Assembly (NCBI GenBank): GCA_016706545.1 | Contig: JADJJK010000005.1 | Coordinates: 186,001-250,000 of the forward strand | Reading direction: 5' to 3' | Length of the DNA: 64,000 nt | Source of the DNA: Myxococcales bacterium | GTDB taxonomy: Bacteria > Myxococcota_A > Polyangia > Haliangiales > Haliangiaceae | Part shown: piece after piece, positions 1 through 8,200 of the stretch | Layout of the letters: every line of letters begins with the position of its first letter | Position numbering within the stretch: the stretch's first letter is position 1 | Translations under genes and position numbers: made by a program | The notes under the pieces: generated by a model | What the model was told of the DNA's origin: nothing | The model's database searches: none | The model's input: the letters and a program-made list of their open reading frames with translations, nothing else

Positions 1-408
1 GATGGGGACGCGCTGGAGCAAGACGACTCCACCGAGGTCACGGATCTGCTCTATGAAGGCGAGTATCGCTCGGATAACGGCACCACGCGGGTGTCCGTAG
101 ATCGTCAGTTCGCAGGCGGCTTGCTGCTGAACCTCAACCCGGTTGGCCACGACTACGTCCGAGATGTCATGTTGTCCCGGCTGCACAAGTCGAGCGTGGG
201 CAACTTCCTCGAAGAGGCCCCCTGGGGTGATCAGATCCACATGGCGCTGGGCAACGCGGGGGCCATCATCCCCGGGTCGGCGCAGAACTACGCATATCTG
301 GGGTGCCCCGAGCAGTTCGTGGTCACCGGCCTGGCGCTGCGCTACGACCAGTCCAACGGCAAGATCCGGAACATCAAGATCTACTGTCGTTCGCTCACGC
401 ATTCGTGA
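1..408 (+). CDS. 3' part of an unknown protein, paralogue of the next gene
   Basis: The frame is open from the first base of the window to the stop at 406-408, so the true start lies outside. I do not recognise the family. Its last 70 or so residues resemble the end of the next gene: both have a Cys-Pro pair, then a Val-x-Thr-Gly-Leu-Ala-Leu-Arg-Tyr-Asp stretch, a Gly-Lys-Ile-Arg motif, one more Cys and a Leu-Thr-x-Ser ending. The two conserved cysteines would suit a disulfide in an exported protein, and the neighbour carries a lipoprotein signal, so this one is probably exported too. It and the next gene, 29 nt downstream, look like a tandem duplication that has since diverged. Confidence 0.75.
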   Translation, partial: DGDALEQDDSTEVTDLLYEGEYRSDNGTTRVSVDRQFAGGLLLNLNPVGHDYVRDVMLSRLHKSSVGNFLEEAPWGDQIHMALGNAGAIIPGSAQNYAYLGCPEQFVVTGLALRYDQSNGKIRNIKIYCRSLTHS

Positions 409-437
409 AGACAACGCATCGCAGAGAGGAACCTCGT

Positions 438-1115
438 ATGACCTCGAGCTGTCAAGTCGTCGCGCTCGCGCTGGCGTTGGGCGCCTGCGCGATGGAGCCA
501 CCCTCGCCGGAGGTCTCACTCACGGAGCACTCGCAGGGGCTGTGGGCGGTGGAGACCGGGGCGGTCACCACGCTGGTCTGGGACTCCGGCAAGACCGAGA
601 ACCTGTCGCCCTGGAAGTCCATCGACTGCAACGGCACGTATGGCTCGGCGTGGCTTTTGTCCGCGCTGCGCGCCTTCGCGGACGCGGGCAGCGTGGACAA
701 GTTCATCGCCAAGCTGACCGGCACCTGCAGCAGCTACCAGAACGCCTTTGGCCTGTTCCTGCAAGACGGTCACTCCGACTCGGCCGTGATCTTCAGCGCC
801 AATCACAAGACGCCTGGAGAGCTGACGGAGATCTCGCTAGATCGCTACGTCAACGGGGTCGAGCTGGAGCTGGACAACTTCAGCGACTACGTGCAGCGAC
901 TGCGCATGTTCGGAGACAAGATCACGGCGTCGGGAGAGCTTGGCGACAACGAAGGCACGACCTGGGTTGGGCCACACGGGTTCCTCATTGGCCCTCTCCA
1001 TGCGTTGATGTGCCCGCGGGCGCGCGTGATCACGGGTCTGGCCCTGCGCTACGACACCCAGAAGGGCAAGATCCGCACGCTCAAGGTGACCTGCCGGCCG
1101 CTGACGGACAGTTGA
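438..1115 (+). CDS. Putative lipoprotein of unknown function, tandem paralogue
   Basis: This encodes 225 residues. The ATG at 438 is chosen because AGAGG lies 9 nt upstream and because it gives a short hydrophobic leader ending in a lipobox (Leu-Gly-Ala-Cys), so the mature protein should be lipid-anchored in the envelope. The frame stays open further upstream, but that part overlaps the preceding gene and has no export signal. The mature part has scattered cysteines and the same C-terminal block as the preceding gene (Gly-Leu-Ala-Leu-Arg-Tyr-Asp, Gly-Lys-Ile-Arg, final Cys). No enzyme motif is visible. It ends just before short imperfect repeats of 'gacggaca' type at about 1100-1140. Confidence 0.8.
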   Translation: MTSSCQVVALALALGACAMEPPSPEVSLTEHSQGLWAVETGAVTTLVWDSGKTENLSPWKSIDCNGTYGSAWLLSALRAFADAGSVDKFIAKLTGTCSSYQNAFGLFLQDGHSDSAVIFSANHKTPGELTEISLDRYVNGVELELDNFSDYVQRLRMFGDKITASGELGDNEGTTWVGPHGFLIGPLHALMCPRARVITGLALRYDTQKGKIRTLKVTCRPLTDS

Positions 1116-1174
1116 CGGACAACTGATAGCTGATGGACCGCTGACCTGGCGCGATCGCCGTCCGCTGGCGCCTG

Positions 1175-2017
1175 CTACGCCGCCGCCAGGACCTCGAGCA
1201 GCGCGGCGGCGGCCGGCGGCAGCCGCTGGCGCCCGCGGTGGCGGATGGCCAGGCGGCGGCGCAGCGGCGTGAAGCGCTGCGGCACCTCGACCAGGCTGCC
1301 ATGCGCCAGATCGGCGGCCACCGCGGCGCGGCTGATGAGCGCCAGGCCGATGCCGGCGCGCACGTTGCCCTTGACCGCAGCGATGGACGACAGCTCCATG
1401 ACGAGCTGCGCCTGGGGCACGCGCTCGAGCAGCAGCGCGCGGGTGGGCGAGCCGGGCGTGAAGGTGATCCACGCGGTCGGCAAGGGCTCGGCGCTGGGCG
1501 CCGCCACCACGATCAGCTCATCGTCGGTGAAGCGGCCGAAGCGCTGGTGGCGCTCGTCGAAGCGCTGCCGCTTGTCGAGGCTTATCACCGCCAGGTCCAG
1601 CGTGCCGTCCTCGACCGCGGCCTCCAGCTCGGTGGTGGTGCCCTCGCGGAGGACCAGGCCGATGGACGGGCGGCGCCTGCGGAAGCGGGCCAGCAGCGGG
1701 GGCAGGAGGTACGTGCAGGCGGTGGCGCCGCCGCCAAGGCGCACCTGGCCTGCGCTGAGGCCCTCGATCTCGGCCACCGCGCGCTGGCCGTCGCGGAACG
1801 CCGCCAGCGCGGCCTGGGCGCGCGGCAGAAAGGCCTGGCCGGCGGCGGTGAGCTCCGCGCCTTGCCGTCCGCGGCGCAGCAGCGTGGCGCCCACGGCCTG
1901 CTCCAGGCGCTGCACCGAGGCGGTGAGCGCGGGCTGAGACAGATGCACCCGCCGCGCCGCGGCGGTGAAGGTGCCGACGCTGGCGATGACCACGAAGTGC
2001 TCGAGCTCTCTCAGCAT
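1175..2017 (-). CDS. LysR-family transcriptional regulator
   Basis: This is a LysR-type regulator of about 280 residues. The N-terminal 60 residues form the winged helix typical of the family (helix-turn-helix with Ala-Ala-Arg-x-x-His-x-Ser-Gln-Pro-Ala-Leu, then Leu-Glu-x-x-Val-Gly). The rest is a substrate-binding-type effector domain. The frame is open to a start at 2056, but that would fall inside a perfect inverted repeat (2034-2060) that is a likely operator. I therefore prefer the ATG at 2017, which begins Met-Leu-Arg-Glu-Leu as LysR proteins usually do; no strong ribosome-binding site separates the options. It is divergent from the exporter gene at 2097, the usual arrangement for a LysR regulator and its target, so it probably controls that exporter and itself. 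Confidence 0.9.
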   Translation of the reverse strand: MLRELEHFVVIASVGTFTAAARRVHLSQPALTASVQRLEQAVGATLLRRGRQGAELTAAGQAFLPRAQAALAAFRDGQRAVAEIEGLSAGQVRLGGGATACTYLLPPLLARFRRRRPSIGLVLREGTTTELEAAVEDGTLDLAVISLDKRQRFDERHQRFGRFTDDELIVVAAPSAEPLPTAWITFTPGSPTRALLLERVPQAQLVMELSSIAAVKGNVRAGIGLALISRAAVAADLAHGSLVEVPQRFTPLRRRLAIRHRGRQRLPPAAAALLEVLAAA

Positions 2018-2033
2018 GCTGGCCATCAGCATA

Positions 2034-2060
2034 TCGAATGGAAAGGATAAAATCATTCGA
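2034..2060. promoter_or_regulatory. Perfect 7-bp inverted repeat, candidate LysR operator
   Basis: TCGAATG (2034-2040) and CATTCGA (2054-2060) are exact reverse complements separated by 13 bp. The dyad sits in the spacer between the divergent LysR and TSUP genes. A T...A-ended dyad in this position is typical of LysR binding sites; that it is one is inference. Confidence 0.5.
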
Positions 2061-2096
2061 CAATACGACGGGCAGAGGCTGTGGCATCAATGGCTC

Positions 2097-2891
2097 ATGA
2101 CCTGGCTACTCATGATCGGCTTGGCGGCGGGCGTCTTGACCACCGTCACCGGGGTCGGTGGCGGCATGGTGGCGCTGTCGCTCTTGTCTCTGGTGATGGC
2201 CCCGGCCTCGGCGCTCGCGATCTCCGCGGCGGCGTTCGCGGTTGGCAACGGTCACCGCGTGACGCTGTTCGCGCGCTCGGTGGATCGCTGGGTCACCATG
2301 CGCTTTGGCCTGGGGCTGGCGGTGGGCGCCCTCGCTGGAGCAGCGGTGGTCCCACACGTTCCGGACGAGGCGCTGCGCCTGGCGCTGGCCGTGGTGGCCG
2401 CGGTCTCCTTGGCGCGGGTGGCGTATCAGCGTTGGCTGGCCCGCGGGGCGAGCGGGGCGAGCGTGGCCAGCGGGGCGAGCGGGGCCGCTCGCGCCGCCGC
2501 GGGAGGCGCATCGCCGTCGAGCGTCGCCAGGCTCTCCGCGTCGCACCTGGGGCTCGCCGGGGTCGTCACCGGGGCCATCGGCGCCGGCGCTGGTGGCGCC
2601 GGCGTGCTGGTGGCGCCGCTGCTATTGGCCAGCGGTCTACGCCGCGACGCCTACGTGGGCACCGTGGCCGCCTGCGCCATCGTGCTCAACGGCGCGCGGG
2701 TGGCGGGCTACGCGATGGGCGGCCTGTATTCGGTGTCCATGGTGCCGGCGATCGGGTTGCTGTCCGGGGCGCTTGTCGCGGGCAACCTGCTGGGGCGCTG
2801 GCTGCGGGCGCGCATGAGCGTGCGCTTGATCGACCAGGTGGAGCTGGCCGCGCCGACGGGCGCGATCGCGCTCGCGCTGGCGGGGCTGTGA
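2097..2891 (+). CDS. TSUP/TauE-SafE family membrane exporter
   Basis: This encodes about 264 residues with around eight hydrophobic segments. It has the Gly-rich first helix of the TauE/SafE (TSUP) family (Thr-Gly-Val-Gly-Gly-Gly) and a second copy of that pattern near residue 155 (Gly-Ala-Gly-Ala-Gly-Gly-Ala-Gly-Val), as expected of a family built from two homologous halves. Characterised members export sulfite, sulfoacetate or related organosulfur anions; the substrate here is unknown. The ATG at 2097 is chosen because it begins directly at the first membrane helix. The loop between the two halves contains an in-frame Gly-Ala-Ser repeat (about 2440-2500). It is divergent from the LysR gene, its likely regulator. 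Confidence 0.85.
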   Translation: MTWLLMIGLAAGVLTTVTGVGGGMVALSLLSLVMAPASALAISAAAFAVGNGHRVTLFARSVDRWVTMRFGLGLAVGALAGAAVVPHVPDEALRLALAVVAAVSLARVAYQRWLARGASGASVASGASGAARAAAGGASPSSVARLSASHLGLAGVVTGAIGAGAGGAGVLVAPLLLASGLRRDAYVGTVAACAIVLNGARVAGYAMGGLYSVSMVPAIGLLSGALVAGNLLGRWLRARMSVRLIDQVELAAPTGAIALALAGL

Positions 2892-2935
2892 GCCGGTCCG
2901 GCGCTGCCGCTTCGCTTCATCGCCTGCGGGCCGCG

Positions 2936-3979
2936 TCACGGCTGCAACGCCGCGCCGTCGCGACAGGAGGTCGCCAGGTCCTTGGCGGGCACTCGATCGA
3001 GATCCTGGATGTACCGGCTGAAGCGCCCCAGCTTGGCGCCGCGCGCGCGCTCGCAGCGCTCGAAGGCGGCCCAGCGCTCGGCGGGCCGCTTGGCCGACTC
3101 GATGGCCTGGGCCAGCCGGGCCGGATCAGCCTCCGCCTCGTACGCGCGGATGCGCAGCATGGCGCGCGCCAGCTTCTGCCAGGACGGGAGCCCACGCGAC
3201 GCCGCCGGATCGCGCAAGCGCACCAGCACCAGCGCTAGCTCGGGCGCGTTGCCCTTGGCGCGTGCCTGGGCGGCCAGGCGCTCGCGCTGCGCGGCCCCGA
3301 GCGCCGCCAGGAGCGCGGGTTCATCAAGCAGGAAGAACACCGCTTCTCGTCGGAGATCGGGGTGAGGGGAGGTGGCTGCGTCCACCAGCACGGCGGCGCG
3401 CGCCGGGAGATCTTTGGCCTGGCCCCAGGCGTCGAGCACCGGCAACCAGGTGTCGCGCGCTCGCAGGTAGCCGTCGTGCGCGCCCTCGGGGTAGCCGTCT
3501 GCGCCGAGGAAGATCACCGCTTCGTCGCCCAGCGCGAACTCCACGTCGCAGCTCGTGCCGCCGAGGCGCGAGGTCAAGGTCTTCGGCGCGGCGGCGGCGG
3601 CGCCTGGGGAGCCGGCGGCGCCAGACGCCGTGTGCTTGAGCACGCGCAGCGCGGCCAGCCCCACCTCGCCCGGCCCGGGCCGGTTGCGGATCACGCCCGG
3701 CGGCGGCAGCGAGGTCACCTTGACGTGCGCCACCACGGGCGAGGCGTCGTAGAGCTCAAATGGGCTCTGGTGCCGCTTCTTGCACGCATGCCCCGTCGAG
3801 GGGACGAGCAGGACGAGCGCCAGCGCGGACACGGCGGCCAGGCTGGCGAGTACGGCGCGTGGTGCAGGGGTGGCGCACGGACAAATGCGACCAAGGCGAC
3901 CAAGGCGACCAGAGCGAGCAGGGCGACCAGGGCGACCAGGGCGACCAGAGCGACCGGGGCGAGCAGAGCGAGAGATCAT
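2936..3979 (-). CDS. Exported protein with low-complexity Arg/Gly leader, unknown function
   Basis: This encodes about 347 residues. The ATG at 3979 has GAGG 5 nt upstream. The N-terminus is odd: about 35 residues of Gly-Arg-Pro/Leu repeats encoded by a 9-bp tandem repeat, and only then a normal hydrophobic signal segment ending Gly-His-Ala, followed by Cys-Lys-Lys-Arg-His. The mature N-terminal part (up to about residue 160) has two cysteines and resembles a small secreted beta domain. The C-terminal part is helical and Ala/Arg/Leu-rich, like a HEAT-type or scaffold region. I do not recognise a family. It is divergent from the peptidase gene at 4253 and convergent with the exporter at 2097. 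Confidence 0.75.
   Translation of the reverse strand: MISRSARPGRSGRPGRPGRPARSGRLGRLGRICPCATPAPRAVLASLAAVSALALVLLVPSTGHACKKRHQSPFELYDASPVVAHVKVTSLPPPGVIRNRPGPGEVGLAALRVLKHTASGAAGSPGAAAAAPKTLTSRLGGTSCDVEFALGDEAVIFLGADGYPEGAHDGYLRARDTWLPVLDAWGQAKDLPARAAVLVDAATSPHPDLRREAVFFLLDEPALLAALGAAQRERLAAQARAKGNAPELALVLVRLRDPAASRGLPSWQKLARAMLRIRAYEAEADPARLAQAIESAKRPAERWAAFERCERARGAKLGRFSRYIQDLDRVPAKDLATSCRDGAALQP
3887..3975. repeat. 9-bp tandem repeat, about ten units, coding
   Basis: Units of the form gcgaccagg, with variants, run through the 5' end of the minus-strand gene at 2936-3979 and encode its Gly-Arg-Pro/Leu leader. Because the unit is 9 bp, gain or loss of a unit keeps the reading frame. Confidence 0.85.
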
Positions 3980-4002
3980 GAAGGCCTCGAGGAGTTCAGT
4001 AG

Positions 4003-4039
4003 GAGCGTGGCATCGGGAGCGTGGCATCGGGAGCGTGGC
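4003..4039. repeat. 14-bp direct repeat, 2.6 copies, intergenic
   Basis: The unit gagcgtggcatcgg occurs at 4003 and 4017 and in part at 4031. It lies in the roughly 270-bp gap between divergent genes, where their promoters must be. No clear -35/-10 pair is visible in this gap. Confidence 0.8.
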
Positions 4040-4252
4040 GTGGCGAGACCTTGCGTCTACGCTCGACGAGCTGGAGGTATTTCCGCACCTCGCGCCGAGG
4101 CCCGGCGACGGCGCCGAGGCCCGACGACGGCGACGCTGCAACGCACGGTCGCGCGCGGCGATCTAACGACGTCGCAAGATTTCCGCGCGCGGCGACGGCG
4201 CCAAAAAACGCCTGGCGGCGCAACCTGGCTCGCATCATTCTGTCGTCAACGC

Positions 4253-5170
4253 ATGATGGAACCGCCAACGGTGATGACTCGAAGGGTGACGCAACACTCG
4301 GTGACTCCGCGGCTGGCGCTGGGCCGGCGGCTGGCGCTGACCGCGCTGGCGGCCGGCGCGGCGCTGCTCACGCTCGCTGCGCCGGTCCGCGCCGAGACGG
4401 CGGCCAAGGCGCTGGAGGCGCATCGCGCTGCGCTCGAGAAGCGCTTGCAGGGCCAGGGCTTCACGGTGGTGACCGAGGGGCCCTTCGTGGTGGTGGGCGA
4501 TGAGAGCCCCACGCGAGTGCGCAGCCGGGCCACGGGCTTTCTGCGGTGGACGATTGACCTCCTCGAGAAGGACTGGTTCGACAAGCAGCCAGAGAAGATC
4601 ATCGAGGTGTGGCTGTTCAAGAACGAGCGCACCTATCGCAAGGGCGCCAAGAAGTTCTTCGGCGATGACCCCGAGACGCCGTTTGGCTACTACTCACCTG
4701 ACGATCGCGCGCTGGTGATGAACATCGGCCCCGGCGCTGGCACGCTGTCGCATGAGCTGGTGCATCCGTACATGGAGGCCAACTTTCCGGATGTGCCGGC
4801 CTGGTTCAACGAAGGGGTGGCGTCGCTGTACGAGCAGCCGCGGGAGCGCGACGGCAAGCTGGTGGGCACCACCAACTGGCGCTTGCCCAACCTGCAGAAG
4901 CAGCTCCGCGCCAGGACGCTGCCATCGCTCGCCACCATGATGTCCACGTCGAGCGACGAGTTCTACGGCGCCGAGTACGACTCCTACGCGATGGCGCGCT
5001 TCCTGTGCCAGTACCTGCAGGATCACGGCAAGCTCGCCGAGTTCTATCGCGCCTTCGTCGCCGACGAGAAGGACCGCACCGGCAAGAGCGCGCTCGAGGC
5101 CGTGCTCGGCAAGGAGCTGGCCGAGTTCGAGCCGGCGTGGCGGGCGTGGGTGCTGGGCCTGCGCCGCTAA
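4253..5170 (+). CDS. Exported HExxH metallopeptidase-like protein (peptidase MA-like)
   Basis: This encodes about 305 residues. A basic region and hydrophobic segment ending Ala-Pro-Val-Arg-Ala form a signal peptide, so the protein should act outside the cytoplasm. The core carries His-Glu-Leu-Val-His, about 15 residues later Pro-Ala-Trp-Phe-Asn-Glu-Gly-Val-Ala, then a Glu in Ser-Leu-Tyr-Glu. This is the layout of the MA-like gluzincin group (zinc bound by the two His and the downstream Glu). A Tyr-x-x-Ala-x-x-Phe-x-x-Tyr-Leu segment follows, as in related proteins. The start is uncertain: ATGs at 4253, 4256 and 4274 share the frame and none has a clear ribosome-binding site. It converges on the ATPase gene ending at 5250. 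Confidence 0.8.
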   Translation: MMEPPTVMTRRVTQHSVTPRLALGRRLALTALAAGAALLTLAAPVRAETAAKALEAHRAALEKRLQGQGFTVVTEGPFVVVGDESPTRVRSRATGFLRWTIDLLEKDWFDKQPEKIIEVWLFKNERTYRKGAKKFFGDDPETPFGYYSPDDRALVMNIGPGAGTLSHELVHPYMEANFPDVPAWFNEGVASLYEQPRERDGKLVGTTNWRLPNLQKQLRARTLPSLATMMSTSSDEFYGAEYDSYAMARFLCQYLQDHGKLAEFYRAFVADEKDRTGKSALEAVLGKELAEFEPAWRAWVLGLRR

Positions 5171-5249
5171 TAGGTGCAGGCAGGGTGCAGGCGTCGGCGC
5201 GCGCTCACCGCGCGCAGGCCGTCGGCGCTGGCTCACCGCGCGCAGGCGC
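5171..5249. terminator. Convergent intergenic region with GC hairpin and direct repeats
   Basis: Two copies of 'gctcaccgcgcgcaggc' flank the middle of this 79-bp gap, and 'gcgcgc...gcgcgc' can form a stem. It lies between two converging genes and could slow transcription from both sides, but there is no T-run, so a standard intrinsic terminator is not shown. Confidence 0.3.
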
Positions 5250-8200
5250 TCACAACTGCCGGAGCTCGCTCACGCGCTCCGCGCGGCGGCTCGGGTGCTG
5301 CTCGTCGCGCGGCGGCGCCTTGCCGAGCAGGCTCGGCGCGGGGACAAACTCGGTGGCCGCGCCTTGGTGCAGCATCACGAAGTGCCCGGCCTCGAGCGCG
5401 CCGACCTTGCTGGCCGCCTCCGGGTGGGACTCCAGCAGCGCCCGCAGCCGCTCCATCATCCGCCGATCGGGCTGCTTGCCCAGCCACCAGGTGGCGAGCT
5501 GCTCCCGGCCGCGCAGATCGAAGTCGTCGGGGTTCTGCGTCAGCAGCAGCACCCCCAGGCCCTCTGGCCGGCTGCGCTTGAGCACCTCTTGCAGCGCGGC
5601 CTTGGCGGCAGGCTTGAGCGCGCCGAGCGGCAAGAACAGCTCCGCCTCGTCGAGCACCAGCAGCGTGCGCAGCTCGGGAGTCGGCGCGCTGGCCGCGTGG
5701 CGGGCCAGGATGCCGAGCACGTGCGTGGTCAGCGCCTGCGCGCGCGCGGTGTCACCGAGGTGCCGCGTGCTGAGGATCGCGAGCGGCACCTTGCCGGCGG
5801 GCGCGCCCCCCAGCAGCAGCTCCGCGGTCAGCTCGGCCGCGGAAGGATCGAGCAGCTCGGTCTCGCCCTGCGGCAGCTCCTCGAGGTCCTGGACCAGCCG
5901 CTTGAGCGTGCGCTCGTCGAACCGACCGTGACGCGCGATCATCGCGTCGTCCCGGCTGTGGATGAGCGCGATGAGCTCCGCCAGCGTGCCGTGACCTGGG
6001 CGCTCGGCGAGCACCGACACCGCGGTGGTGAGCAGCGCGCGCCGAGCCGCGTTGGCGGGCGTGTCCGTCATCCCCAGCAGCTCGGCCAGCGCCGCGGCGG
6101 CGTGCTGCGCCGCGTGATCACGTGGCTGCGAGGCGAGCGCGCGGAGATCTGGCACCACGCGCAGCCGCAGCCCGCGACCGCCGCGCAGCCCCGGCGTGAA
6201 CAGCCGCACCTCGAGCTTGTCCGCGAGCTGGCGAGCGCGAGCAGGATCGGCGCTGTCCTGCCACCAGGCGGGGCGCCCGTAGCCCGCGAGCTCGCCCTTG
6301 CGATCCATGATGACCACCGCCACTCCGCGCTCCAGCGCCTGTTCGATCACGCGCTGCGCCAGCTCGGTGGCGCCCACCGCGGCGCTGGACAGGATGACCG
6401 AGGGGCGATGCAGCGCCGAGGGCGGCAGGTCGCACGGCTCCTGGCGCAGGTCCGCGGTGGTGCCGAGCTGCAAGAGCCCTTCGCGCGGGGGCCTGGGCGC
6501 GGCTCCCGTCTGCACCGGGCCTGAGCTTGGCTCGCTGCTCGCGGCCCGCAGGCGCGGGCTGGAGCCGCGCGGTCGCACCTGATCTGTCGGCGCGGTCGAC
6601 GGTGCCGTCGTCGGCGCAGTCGACGGTGCCGTCGCCTGTGCCGTCGCCTGTGCCTCGGGCTGCGCTCGCGGCTGCTCCGGCGAGGCGGTGGGACGCAAGA
6701 GCTCCAGCGATAGCATGGCGCTCATGGCCGACAGGCTGGAGATCGGGCGGTCGCGGCGGCGCCAGGCCGCGACGCGGGCTTCGGGAAACGGCGGCTTGAA
6801 GCTCTGCAGCGCCACCAGCGTGCGCAGCGCCGAGGCGTCCACCACCACGCGCTGGCCTCCGGCCTTGTGGTGTTGCCCCAGCGCGCGCTCACACGCTTGC
6901 CCCATGGGGAACTCCAGGGTGCGCACCGCCACCGGCACGCTGTTGCCGGCGGACCTGCGCAGGCTCTCGAGCTGGGCGGCGAACGAGCCGCGCTGGTAGC
7001 TCTTGTTGGTGATGGCAAGCGCGAGCTCGACGCGATCTTTGTCCGAGTCCAGGCGAAACCGGATGGTCTCGTTCTTGCGGCTGACCGAGCCCAGCGTCAG
7101 CGCGCACTCCTCGGCGCAGGCGCGCGCCGCCACCATCATGACCTCGAGGAGCTGCTCTTCATCATCCGGCACCTCGATGCCGGAGGCGTGGATCGCGTCG
7201 TTCCAGGCCTCGGCGATCTGATCCAGATCGGCGTCCGGGTTGACCGGGGGCACCAGGTCGTCCTCCCCGTGCTCGCGGACCAGGCCGCCCGCGGCGGCGC
7301 ACTGGGCCTGGAAGCGATGGCACCACTCCAGCACGTCCCGGGTGCGGCGGTTGACCAGCGCGCGCAGCCGGTCTGCCGGGATGGGGTACACCGGGGTCTC
7401 CGGGCGGTACGCGGCGCCAGCGGCGGCGTACATCCACGACAGCCGGCGGCTGACGATGGCCTCGATCTCGGGGTACGAGCGGTTGATGAGCAGGCGCTCG
7501 ATGGGCGGATCGTTCTCCAGGCGGTCCAGCACGTACTTGCTGAGCTGCCCGCGCACCGCCTTGTACAGGTCATCCAGGCAGGCGATCACCGCGATCGCGG
7601 ACGGCAGCTCGCTGGTGATGGAGATCAGGGCCTCCGCCGCCTTGCGGAACGCCGCGCCGGTGGAGGCGTCGTACCCGGCGCGCTCGGCCTGGTCGATCAT
7701 CAGCACCAGCGTGGCGTGGCCCGAGATGTGCGCGAGCTTGCCCAGCGCGATGATCATGCGGTAGGGCGCGTTCGGCTCGGTGCGCGGGGTGACGTCGCCG
7801 ATCTTCCTGCGGTCGTTGCTGTTCATCTCCTCGCAGCGCAGGTACTTGTACACGCGCGAGGCGATGCTCTGATCCGGCAGCAGCGCGTACAGCATGACGC
7901 GCAGGAGATCCGGGTCAAAGGTGGACAGCGCGTGCTCCTTGAGCAGGCCGTCCACGATGCGATCGATGTGCTCTGCCAGTCCAGCGGAGGACTCCCAGTC
8001 GTCCACCAGCAGGCGCTCGAGCTGGCCCTTGAGGCCCTCGCCGGCGAGGTTGATGAGCCCGCTGGCCAGCTCGCGCAGGCCGGTCCGCTCTCCGGAGGGT
8101 CCGGTGTACGGACGCGCCAGGGAGTCCACCACGTGCTGCAGCAGGTAGCGCGCGTAGTCCTCGGAGGCGGAGTGGAGCTGCGCGTACACCACGAAGCCGC

